The notes beneath the pieces are model-generated. The model was not told the origin of the DNA and made no database searches. It saw only the letters and a program-made list of their open reading frames with translations. From assembly GCA_020152595.1 (NCBI GenBank), contig JAIGNY010002020.1, positions 980,001 through 1,044,000 on the forward strand: a stretch of DNA of 64,000 nucleotides. Direction: 5' to 3'. The position numbers were made by a program, and so were the translations under genes. Below, piece after piece: positions 53,165 through 64,000 of the stretch. How positions within the stretch are numbered: position 1 is the first letter of the stretch; the number at the start of each line of letters is the position of its first letter. The DNA is from Chiridota heheva (Eukaryota > Echinodermata > Holothuroidea > Apodida > Chiridotidae).

Positions 53165-53860
53165 ACTGGGGGAAAATTTCTCTCCAGCAGGGGCGTAGCT
53201 AGGGTACTTTGGTGGAAGTGTGTGGTCAAAATTCCTGACAAATTGTATGTATGTTAGCTGGCGTCATTGCGAGCGTGAAGCTTAGTGGCGTAGGGTTCTA
53301 AGGAGCCCTAGTGGGGTCCAGAGGAGAATCCGGAAGCTCTGCGATTTTAGGTATTTGGAGAGGTAAATTTCAATCAGAATTACACAGAATGTTTGTGCTT
53401 TGTAGAAAAAGCTACCCATATTTTATACAAGGGATCATTGATATTCAACTGCATATCAGCAGCGTAGGAAGATATTTGACATTGGGGAATTTGATCAAAT
53501 GTCCCAACAAACCTTCAAAAAATATATCAGTCTGTTATCACTGTCCAAAAACTATTTGTAAAGGAGTGGAGGGGGGGAGGAGAGGGTGTCATAAATTTAT
53601 TGGAAATTTGGAAATAGAATTGAAGGAAATTGAAGAAAATTGAAGAAAACTTCACGAAAATGGAGGAAATTATACGAAAATTAATTTCCCTGACAATTAA
53701 TTTAGAAACTTTTAGAATATTTCTGAAAACTGAAGGAAATTGCATGAAAATTGATGCGAGTTTCATGAAAATGAAGGAAATTTAACAATAATTAAAGATT
53801 TCTCAGTTCGAAGATTTTGAAAGAAAAGAAGTCATGAATGGAATCTGACTCTTCAAAAAC
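53165..53860 (+). repeat. GAAAATT-rich dispersed repeat, copy 3 (near full length)
   Basis: Starts AGCAGGGGCGTAGCTAGGGT and GTGTGTGGTCAAAATTCCTG, continues through GATTTTAGGTATTTGGAGAG and CAGCAGCGTAGGAAGATATT to the GAAAATTGAAG units, and ends GAAGTCATGAATGGAATCTG ACTCTTC. It aligns in order with 20890-20245 on the minus strand. Confidence 0.78.
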
Positions 53861-54459
53861 AAATATAACTCTATCTTGGGAGGGAGAGGGGGGTGGAGGC
53901 AAGTTAAAAATATGTCCCCCGGTTTCTTAAGCCACCGTCTGCATATGTGATGTAATTTATTGATACAAGCAAAATTCTTTTCAGATTAGGCCATATTTGA
54001 TCAAAACCATGTTTTAAACCCACCTGCTAGGTATGTTTCTGGGGATAGGGATTGCTCTAGTGATAGATTTAGGCTTATGTTTTTAAATGTTCGTAGCATT
54101 TTAAATCAGCGTGATGAGCTTCTGACTGAAGTTTCAATTAAGTAGACCTGATATAATTGGTATTACTGAAAGTTGGATTTATAGTGATTCAGAAGTCCAT
54201 ATTCCAGGTTACTCACTTTTCAGGCAATACAGATTAGATACTCTCAATGGTAGAGGAGGTGCCGTTTTATTGTTTGTGAAAGACAATTTTAATTGTGTAG
54301 ATAGGACTGCTGTTTTCTTTTGGTTTTTCAAATTGCCTATGGTGTGAGCGTATTGTTGATGAAGATGTTGGTTCAGTGGTTGTTGGTGTTGTGTATAAAT
54401 CACCAAATGTTTGTTCTGAGAACAATCAGAAATTGCTTGACTGCTTCAGGAAAGTTGCT

Positions 54460-55078
54460 CCCTTCCCTTTTTCCCAAAACCCTCTCTGACATCAAACCGC
54501 TTATCGCTTCTCTTGTTCGTGACCGCTGGCAAACCTTATGGAACTTCCAAATTGATAACAAACTCCATGTCATCCAGCCCACAATCCCGATCAAATCCAC
54601 CATCAACAACCTTTCTCGTATCGACAACGTTCATATTACCCGTCTTAGAATTGGTCACACCCACCTCACTCACTCCCACCTCCTTATTGGTTCCCCCCAA
54701 CCCCTCTGTAACAATTGCCACTGCATCCTCACAATCCAACACGTTCTCCTTGCTTGCCCCGTGTACAACCTTCCCAGAGCTTCCCTCGCTCCCCACAACT
54801 CAATTGCTGAGTTCTTCCAGAAAAAGCCTCCAGATAAAATAATCTCCTTCCTTCAGCATGCATCCCTCTACAAACATATTTAATTCTCCTCTTCCACCCC
54901 CTCTCTACTTTGTTTTACCCATGCACCTCCTCTCTCGATCACAGCTTTCTGGCTTTTGTTCTTGAATTTCTCTCATTCTCCCCCTGGTCTCTTTCCTTAC
55001 TACCTCTAAAATGATCTGACCTCTCAGGCACAATTTGACCTTCGTTGTCGTGGTGCCGTTAAGACCTAATCAAACAAA
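54460..55078 (+). mobile_element. 3' fragment of the I-like LINE nested in the CR1-like LINE
   Basis: Matches the last 620 bp of 49655-51650, including an intact C-terminal frame to 54883 (SRIDNVHITRLRIGHTHLTH, CNNCHCILTIQHVLLACPVY) and the GTGCCGTTAAGACC tail with a short (CAAA)n. CR1-like endonuclease sequence resumes at 55079. No clear target duplication; host LINE bases may have been lost. Confidence 0.88.
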
Positions 55079-56245
55079 TCTAGGAGGGTTATTGTTTTGG
55101 GGGACTTTAATTTTCCAGACATTGATTGGAATCTTTGCACTAGTGGTCTAAATGGTAAAGATTTTCTGGAAGCTGTATCTGACTGATTTTTCACCCAGTA
55201 TGTGTTGTTTCCCACGCGTGGTAGTAGTTGTCTTGATTTGATTTTCAGTAGTGAAGGAAGTATGGTTAGAAATGTGCTAAGTAGCGGTAAGGTTGGGTGT
55301 AGTGATCATGACCTCATTAGTTTTGATCTGTGTTGTTTCACAACGGTTTCTCCAACTAATAAACTGGTTTTAGATTTTAAGAATGCTGACTTTGCTGCAC
55401 TTCGGGGTAATTTGTCATTCGATTGGACTTCTTTGCTCTGTGACTTAGATCCTTCTAAAGTATGGGATATTTTCTGAACTATAGTTTTGGAGGGTGTAAA
55501 TAGGTTTGTCCCAGTAAAGAAAGTCTGTAGGCATAATCGTCAGTGTGGATGTCTTGGGGTTTTTTGCAGGTTGTTCGGAAGAAGACGAAGTTGTGGCGTT
55601 CTTATAAACACAGTGGGTATCCTGCGGAGCTTGCTAGGTATAAGGATAATGAAAAGTTCACAAAGGGTTTGATAAGGGATACTAAAGTTTTTTTTTTTCT
55701 TCAAAAACAAAACGTTTGTCCAAAGAGGTTAAGATTAATCCTAAGTTGTTTTATTCTTATGTTCGCTCAAAGCAAAAAACCAAGGAGGTTGTTGGTCTCC
55801 TTTAGGTTAATGATAGTGTTACTATTAATAGTGGTAAGGATATGGCTGTGGTTTTTACTAAGGAGTCCCCCGCTGATGATGTTGTGGATTATCTTAGTAA
55901 GCACTCTTATAAATGTTGATTTTGCAGTTGATGTGTCTAAGAAGTTGAAGGATTTGAACTCAAATAAAGCACTTGGTCCAGATGGTATACATCCTGCTGT
56001 CTTATGTGAGTGTTCTGATATTCTTTCTGTTCCCCTGAGTATTAACTTTTCAAAGTGCTGTGATGTTGGTGTTGTTCCTACTGATTGGATAATTGCTAAT
56101 GTCACTCTTATTTAAAAAAAGGGTGACTACAGTTTGCCTTGTAGCTATAGGCCAGTCAGTGTTACTAGTGTTGTGTGCAAGGTCATGGAGTGAATTGTTA
56201 AAGATGTACTAGATCATATATTGGTCAAATGCTTGTTGATTTTGT

Positions 56246-56671
56246 CCCAGCATGGGTTCTTACCTAAGAGGTCTTGTGTTTCTAATTAATTGGAGTTTCT
56301 TGATGATGTTTCTAAGCTAGTTGATTCTGGTCATTATGTGGATGTTATCCATTTGGATTTCCCAAAAGCATTTGATAACGTTCCACTGGACAAGCTTATG
56401 AGGAAAACAAGGGCGCTTGGTGTGGAGGTAGAGTGTGCCAGTTGGATATATTCTTGGTCCCAGCATGGGTTCTTACCTAAGAGGTCTCGTGTTTCTAATT
56501 AATTGGAGTTTCTTGATGATGTTTCTAAGCTAGTTGATTCTGGTCATTATGTGGATGTTATCCATTTAGATTTCTCAAAAGCATTTGATAACGTTCCACT
56601 GGACAAGCTTATGAGGAAAACAAGGGCGCTTGGTGTGGAGGTAGAGTGTGCCAGTTGGATATATTCTTGGT
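56246..56671 (+). repeat. Tandem duplication of 213 bp inside the CR1-like RT
   Basis: 56246-56458 and 56459-56671 are nearly identical, from CCCAGCATGGGTTCTTACCT to GCCAGTTGGATATATTCTTGG, and include RT motif A. 213 is 71 codons, so the duplication is in frame, but each unit has a TAA after VSN. Confidence 0.93.
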
Positions 56672-57861
56672 TAGTTGACAGGTCACAATGAGTTGTTGTT
56701 AATGGTGAAGTATCTCCTTGGAAGAAGGTTACAAGTGGTGTTCCTCAAGGTTCTGTATTGGGTCCGCTTCTTTTCTTAATCTTCATTAATGATATTGATG
56801 TTTCCCTTTAATTGGCTCCAGGATTTGTAAATTTGTTGATGACACTAAGCTGTACAGGAGTGTTGATGATGCTAGGGATTCTTCACTTTTACAAACTGAT
56901 CTGGATAGGTTAGTTTCTTGGTCCCAAACGTGGCAGATGTCATTCAATGTTGATAAATGCAAAGTTATTCATTTTGGTCAGAGCAATTTGGCTTTTGATT
57001 ACTGCATGAATGGTTCAAATCTTGGTTGTGTTGATCAAGAAGGGGATCTAAGTGTTGTCATTACTAGCAATCTGAAGACTTCTAAACAGTGTGCTTTAGC
57101 AGCTGCAAGGGCAAATAGAATATTTGTTTTGATTAGAAGAATTTTTTGTTTTTTTTGGTAGAGAGGTTCTTCTTAATTTGTATAAGCAGTTAGTCAGGCC
57201 TCACCTTGAGTATGCTATTCAGGCTTGGAGTCCCTTTTATGAAAAGAATAAGTTCATTTTGGAGCAGATTCAGCGAAGAGCCACTAGACTTATTCCCGAA
57301 GTAAGGAATCTCTCTTATGAATCTAGTTTGCGAATTCTTGGTTTGCATGACCACAATTGAGTTGAGAAGAGTACGTAGCGATATGATTCAGGTTTTTAAA
57401 TTTCTATCTGGTAGTGATGCTTCGACTTCCTGTTATTTCCTGCATGTTTCAGCCAATCCTCATGTGACTTGTGGTAACAATTTGAAGTTGATTAAATAAT
57501 TCTCACGGATAGACATTCAGCAATTTAGCTTTTCGCAAAGAGTTGTTAATGAGTGGAATGGTTTTCCTGAGTGGATAGTTAGCTCCAATGATTCTGTACA
57601 CAATTTTAAAGTCAACATTGATACATTTTTTACTAACTCTGGGCGTGTTTGATTTTTTTTGGTTTTTGTGTGGTGGTGGTGGTGTTAGTTTGGGTTTTTT
57701 TTATGGGGTGACTAACCCTTAGCCCGTAATCCTGTTATGTTATGTAATATCGGCCAGCAAACTCGACAATTAATAATACCACAAGTATAGTCAAACAAAA
57801 CATTGTCCGAAAAATTCGCTGTCGCTCAAAATCTACGATTTGCATGTCTCAGTAAATTAAA

Positions 57862-59345
<1,484 letters not shown>

Positions 59346-59850
59346 AAAGTTTATCTCCTCTGCATGCATTGCGTATAGCGTGTAGAAAGGTAGCGGTGTA
59401 ATTTTGACGCAGTTGTAATTTTATTCTAGACGCGCAAGCCTGTTCTTGTTGCTCTCTTGCATATCAATTTGTGGAATCTTAGAGCCATCAGAGGCTTAAC
59501 TGTAACACACAAAACTATATATGTCAAATACATTCACTTATAGATGTTTTGTCTATTCCCCCCCCCCCTCCTTCCCCTTCTCATATTTGAATTTGTTTTT
59601 TGTCATCGCTGCCAATTTCGAGCGGAAAACGTCCGTTTTAATTTTCACTACACAGATGGCAGCTCACATACGTTGGCTTTTCTGACTGAATAAAACATTA
59701 CTAGCCAGTGGCGTTACTGCAAGGGGTCCTTAAAAAATATGGTATATTTTTACTATTATACCTACAGGGCCCACTCGCCCGTGGCGCCCCAGCAGTGTTA
59801 CTAGCTAGGGAGCTGTTATAGACAGATATAACACAGTCAATCATAGTGTT
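59346..59850. other. Non-coding stretch, nothing assigned
   Basis: A C-rich run at about 59558-59570 and the short inverted pair TAGCCAGTGGCGTTACTGC / GCAGTGTTACTAGCTAGG around 59700-59815 are the only structures noticed. Confidence 0.5.
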
Positions 59851-59852
59851 GT

Positions 59853-60130
59853 CTACCTACTGTGGTGTAGTGGTTATCATACCTGTCTACAGACCACGAG
59901 GCTCCGGGTTCAAGCCTGAGGTGGGTAGACACGCCAGTGCACCACAACTGGTTATCAAAGGCCGTGGACATTGACTTGGTTGTCGATGTTATGTCTGTCC
60001 GTACGTCGTACCTGTGTTCTCGTCCGGGTCGTATTAAGCGTTTCGTGATAGTATTTGTACTATCATAACTGAATACGCAGGCGACGACCCCGTCATTGTA
60101 ATTGTGTGTTCAACTCTCTCTCTCTCTCTC
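59853..60130 (+). mobile_element. tRNA-derived SINE, copy 2
   Basis: A box TGGTGTAGTGG (59863-59873) and perfect B box GGTTCAAGCC (59907-59916). A 7-bp acceptor-stem-like pair TCTACCT / GGGTAGA still bounds the tRNA head. The body matches copy 1 (CAAAGGCCGTGGACATTGAC, CGGGTCGTATTAAGCGTTTC, GCAGGCGACGACCCCGTCAT) and ends in a (TC)n tail, unlike the (GTC)n of copy 1. No target duplication seen. Confidence 0.88.
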
Positions 60131-60479
60131 TATTGTCACTTCACACAACAGTATGCTATATATGTGAAGTTTCCTAAAATATTGTGAAAGTTCTCTCTTG
60201 TTGACTGCATTACAGTATTATTGCTAATTTTCAAAATTGCAATTTATTATATCAATAAATAATCATGACGGATGTTTCATGAATGCTTTCATTGCCAGAT
60301 TTTCCGAATGGAAAACCAGAAATTTGAACCTTGTTAATGAAATCATTCAAATATAAACAAATCCCATCAGCATTAATGAAGTCAGATACAAGAAAAAAGC
60401 CTTCTTTTCTTTGAGAATTCGATGAAATACAATATTACCCCTAAATTTTATGAACGAGTTTCATCACTGCAGCACTGAC

Positions 60480-60700
60480 TGACTGATGTTGCTGCTAATT
60501 GAAAAATCTTCAATTTTGGGGAAAATTTCTTCATTTCCGGGCACTTTTCTTAATATTTCGGTGAATGTTTGTCAATTTAAGAGAAATATCGTTCATTTTT
60601 GTGCAATTTTCTTCGATTTTCGGCAAATCTCGTGCACTTTCCTTAGAATTTATCGACAATTTTAGGACAATTCATGGGCCGCGGAGCAATATTTCAAGTG
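60480..60700 (-). repeat. GAAAATT-rich dispersed repeat, fragment 4
   Basis: TTTTGGGGAAAATTTCTTCA and similar units in inverted orientation; only the quasi-periodic part is present. Confidence 0.6.
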
Positions 60701-60924
60701 GAGAGGTATGCACGTTTGAAACGACTGATCTAAAAGACGGAAATGCAAATGAGTGATTTGGTAAATCATTTACCTCTTCGGTTCCTTCCTAACTAAACCC
60801 ATCTCCCACTCCCATAAAAAAATTAAAAAAAGAAGAAAGTTTGGACGTGATATTGCTACAAATGTTTATCTGTTTATGTTGTTCAGTTGTTATGAAACAT
60901 GAAAAAACAAATACATGTCACTAC

Positions 60925-61215
60925 ATCAGCTGCGTAGAAAGATATTTGACATTGGGAGCCCAGATTTTATTTTTGTCCGAAAAATAAAGAAATGTATGAA
61001 TCTTTATCATAGTATAAATCCTACTATTGTAAAAGGAGAGGGTGGAGGGTTCGTAAAATGTTTGGAAATTTTGGTAGACTTTAGCAATATTTCCCGAAAA
61101 TTGAAGACAATTTCCCGAAAATGAAGAAAATTTTCACACAAAAAAGTGAAGCGTATTTCACGAAAATTGAAGATTTCCTGAAGAAAAATTCCGTGCATTG
61201 AACCTGACTCTTCAC
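60925..61215 (+). repeat. GAAAATT-rich dispersed repeat, copy 5
   Basis: Starts CAGCTGCGTAGAAAGATATT TGACATTGGGAG, G-rich patch, TTCGTAAAATGTTTGGAAAT, GAAAATTGAAG units and an end like ATTGAACCTGACTCTTC. A compact version of copy 3. Confidence 0.72.
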
Positions 61216-61639
61216 CAGTTCACAATCAATTTATTAGACCTTCATTTATTGGGTGGCCAAAATGGTAGGTCTACTTGTCCCTCAATAAAATTATGAAGGG
61301 AGGGGTGAGGATGGAGGGGGTGGGGATGGAGGGTGATGGGGAGGGGTTACACTGGCTCGCCCAGTTTCTTTGTTAACTTGGAATTACTTTGTTAGTTTAG
61401 ACATGTTAGAGTTTAAAGCGACGTTGAATTGTAGTAATTTAACCAAATATTTTGCCAACATTATTCACGTTTTCAGTTCTTGTGGCTTTCACTTCTTTTA
61501 GAAATAATCACGCCCCAACTGCTTAATTAGATGGGATATTTTATTCGATTTTTTCTAGATATCAGTTTTTAGTGGACATGATCCGTTGTTCATATCTTTT
61601 ACAACAGTAATTGTTACATAATTGCAGGCCAGCGTTCTT

Positions 61640-61990
61640 ATGATTTGCGAAAAAGTAGGGGTGGGGGTGGGGGAAGAAACGTTCCTCCGGCCCTCTACTC
61701 CGCGGCCCATGCAGTTTCGTTCAATTTGAGGCAATTTCAATCAATTTAGGGGATATTTCCTTCATTTTCGGGCCATTTTCCTCAATTATTTTGGAAATAT
61801 CCTTTAAGTTTGGGCCATTTTCTTCAATTTCGATAAATTTTCTTAAATTTTCAACAATTTGTTTGGAATTTGAGAACATATTTGTCAATTTTCGGGAATT
61901 TGTAGACCAAAATTTTAAATAATAATACCACATTATTCTTTTATTTTACCATTCAGCATTTATTTTCGGGAAATTTTCTTATCTCGTGCT
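61640..61990 (-). repeat. GAAAATT-rich dispersed repeat, copy 6
   Basis: G-rich patch at 61655-61675, then TTTCGTTCAATTTGAGGCAA and CCTTCATTTTCGGGCCATTT units in about 22-27 bp steps. Confidence 0.6.
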
Positions 61991-62224
61991 TTCTTTCATC
62001 TCGTAAATGAAAAACGAATAGATGAAGAAAAGATTTACAAATTAAAAGAAAGGTCTTGATACGAGGTTCAAACTCCAGAAGTCACGTATATTGCAAACGG
62101 AAAGTAAATTATACTGTTAAAAGTTGGTTATACTGCTATAAGATAATACCGATATTATTTTTCAATTATTTTTTAAAACAAAAATCGTACGGCGTCATAT
62201 CGAATTACGCAGATTTTGTATAGG

Positions 62225-62425
62225 GAGCATGTGCATCTCTCTCCCCCTCTCTCTCTCTCTCTCTTTCTGTCTGTCTCTCTGTTTCTTTCTCTCTCTCTCT
62301 TTGTCTCTGTCTGTCTGTCTGTCTGTTATGTCTGTCTCTCTATCTGTCTGTCTGTCTGTCTCTCTCTGTCTCTGTCTATCTCTCTCTATGTCTGTCTGTA
62401 TCCCCCCCTCCTCCTCTCTCTAGGT
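62225..62425. repeat. Pyrimidine-rich (CTCT/CTGT)n microsatellite
   Basis: Interleaved CT and CTGT repeats end in a C run at about 62402-62410. Confidence 0.95.
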
Positions 62426-62449
62426 GTCTAGTCTGAAACAAGTTGGCAA

Positions 62450-63150
62450 CCATGGCCCTCCAGTCACATCTGTTTAGAGCTAAGCGCATACACTTATTGT
62501 TACTTAGGCTGTTGGTGGTTGCCCAGTTGTTTAACCTTTGGACATATTTGACTCACTGCCTTCCTCTGCTTCTTTTCCCCCCCAATTTTCCCACACACTG
62601 CAAGCTGTTCCAACCCACCCTCCCGATAAACGTGCCCGAAAAACGTTCCATCTCTCTCCTTCTGATGCCATTGAATAGAAACCTGTCCACGCCTGAAGCT
62701 ATCAGGCCATCATCATTTGTTTTCCTTTCTGTCCAAGATATTTTCAACATTCTCCTAATAAACCACTTTTCCGTAGCTTCTAATCTTTTCTTGATGTCAC
62801 TGGTAATTGTCCAGCATCCATAGCCATAGAGAAGAGTAGACCATACATATGCCTTCAAGACACGAACTTCCGTGTCCATTCCAATATTTCTATTCTTCAG
62901 AACTGGATTCATTTTTGTAAACATGTCTTTGGCAATTGCAATTCGTTTTTAAGTTCGTTAATCTATCTGATGGATACTATTTCTCATCCTGAACATTAGA
63001 ACACGAAGCAAGACCTTGGTGATATGGCTCATCCAGCTAATGGTCTTGTGTAGTTTGCATTCTGTTGCACCTGGTTTCCTGGGTAAGGTCATGAAGATAG
63101 ATTTGCTCATATCTGGTGGTATCTCTCCTGTATCATATATCATAGCCTAG
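62450..63150 (-). pseudogene. RTE-like LINE fragment with internal deletion
   Basis: Minus strand: RT fingers YDTGEIPPDMSKSIFMTLPR, KPGATECKLHKTISWMSHIT and KVLLRVLMFRMRN (63140-62960), followed immediately by the thumb region KAYVWSTLLYGYGCWTITSD and KRLEATEKWFIRRMLKISWT (62860-62720), ending GKRSRGRQ (about 62560). The palm with the catalytic (Y/F)xDD motif is absent, so a large internal deletion joins the two halves near 62940. No RNase H is seen. Confidence 0.8.
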
Positions 63151-64000
63151 TTATAGTTTTAATGCCTACATCATCAAAAGCCACAAAAACTTCAATATAT
63201 ATCTTCATAAATTATGTTCATAGATTATAAACAGTGGCGTGGTGGCAGGGAAAGCCAGGGAGGAGTAAGAAGGGGAAGGGGGGGGGGGGGTGGGGGGGGG
63301 GAAGCCCTCCACTTTAGCTTTCTGAAAGTGCACCCCAACTAAAAGACATATTGTAGTCAATGGGATCCTACATTTAAACATTCGTTCCAAAATATATATT
63401 CCTTTGAACTATTTTTAGTGTGGAATTGACACGATTTTAAGCAATTTGCAGGCACCCAAATTACGCTGAAAACGCCAAGCTACCTGGGTGCCGATAAAGA
63501 CGGCAACTCTGGATTTCACATGATATCATGCTATTTTGATCAAAATCGCAAATACAGGGTTTCCTGGGGCGAGGGGCTGCAGTCCCTATTCGGGAAGCAT
63601 TTACACATTTCTTTCGGGAAAATATTTTGACATTTCTTTTTGATAGATAGATAAACTGATAAACAAAGATAGTAAAAATTAATCGTTTCCGAAGTTAATC
63701 TTTGCGTTTTTGATTCACGTTTTGAAATAAAAAAATTGTAATGAAAAAAAAAAATCATTTTGGACAGATGTGTCCATGTTTATCATTTTACTTCATGATA
63801 TTTTTTTAGATATGCATGCCGGAAATATTATATTGTTTCAAAAATTCGTTGCTGACAGCATTGATAATACGAGCGAATTATCTGATAAGGAAGTAACGCC
63901 AAGACTGCAAGAGGATCCAGAAAAAGTTATCAGGGGGTGGAGGTAGGGAAAAGTCAAAGCACATTAGGGATGATGTGATAACAAGGGTTTCAGCCAAGAT
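63151..64000. other. Right end of window, nothing recognised except a poly-G run
   Basis: A G-rich tract at about 63270-63302 follows a GTGGCGTGGTGGCAGGGAAAG repeat-like phrase (63233-63253, core AGTGGCGTGGTGG). The rest is AT-rich without coding homology. Confidence 0.5.

Larger units (their letters stand above)
54010..57750 (+). pseudogene. CR1-like LINE, endonuclease to 3' end, interrupted and decayed
   Basis: Endonuclease blocks: FLNVRSILNQRDELLTEVS, IIGITESWIYSDSEVHIPGY, GRGGAVLLFVKDNFNCVD (54080-54300), then after a foreign insert (54460-55078) IVLGDFNFPDIDWNLCTSG, LFPTRGSSCLDLIFSSEGS and GCSDHDLISFDL (55090-55330). RT blocks: LNSNKALGPDGIHPAVLCEC (about 55960), SYRPVSVTSVVCKVME, VIHLDFPKAFDNVPLDKL (about 56345), [20 protein letters not shown] (about 56735), the F-V-D-D-T-K-L-Y catalytic block (about 56830), SFNVDKCKVIHFG (56940), YKQLVRPHLEYAIQAWSPFY (57180). 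Multiple stops and frameshifts. The tail is near TTATGTTATGTAA (about 57735). The order and motifs fit the CR1/L2 group. Confidence 0.88.

Overview
The window is eukaryotic genomic DNA: genes with GT-AG introns, many truncated retrotransposons, DNA-transposon relics and tandem arrays. Two host genes are recognised. An actin gene on the minus strand has coding introns after codon 41, after codon 121 and within codon 204 (muscle-actin numbering), the layout I associate with echinoderm actin genes. A nucleoporin Nup62 gene lies on the plus strand. With marine-type tRNA-derived SINEs, CR1-like, I-like and Penelope-like elements, this suggests a marine invertebrate deuterostome, most likely an echinoderm. 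The species was not determined.

Layout. 1-5,800: the actin gene, cut by the left window edge, with four coding exons, a probable non-coding first exon and a CArG/TATA promoter; its 5' UTR intron carries a TTAA-flanked foldback element. 5,800-14,400: no host gene seen; a foldback element, a SINE with a perfect 12-bp target duplication, old diverged repeats and a decayed L1-like LINE. 14,430-20,235: a minus-strand CR1-like LINE split by a 4.3-kb hAT transposon with 8-bp target duplications. 20,245-20,890: a copy of a dispersed GAAAATT-rich repeat. 21,000-24,346: quiet DNA that may hold the Nup62 promoter. 24,347-49,500: Nup62, ten coding exons, phase-consistent throughout except for one extra base in exon 2. 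Its introns hold at least eight unrelated tandem arrays (units of 84, 303, 17, G-rich irregular, 30, 39, about 121 and 49 bp) plus LINE fragments, a SINE and four short MITEs. 49,530-64,000: a transposon graveyard with an I-like LINE, a CR1-like LINE interrupted by a 3' fragment of the same I-like family, a long (AT)n tract, a Penelope-like fragment, a second copy of the first SINE, more GAAAATT-rich repeats and an RTE-like LINE fragment.

The host genes are unrelated in function: actin is cytoskeletal or contractile, and Nup62 is the FG-repeat and coiled-coil subunit of the nuclear-pore central channel. No operon, CRISPR, tRNA or rRNA gene was found. The most useful new material is in the repeats: a SINE family defined by two copies, a pair of TTAA-flanked MITEs, a 62-bp LINE tail with its own target duplication, an 84-bp minisatellite amplified from LINE coding sequence, and the pile-up of arrays in Nup62 introns. 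Boundaries and family names were read by eye; no alignment or database search was run.
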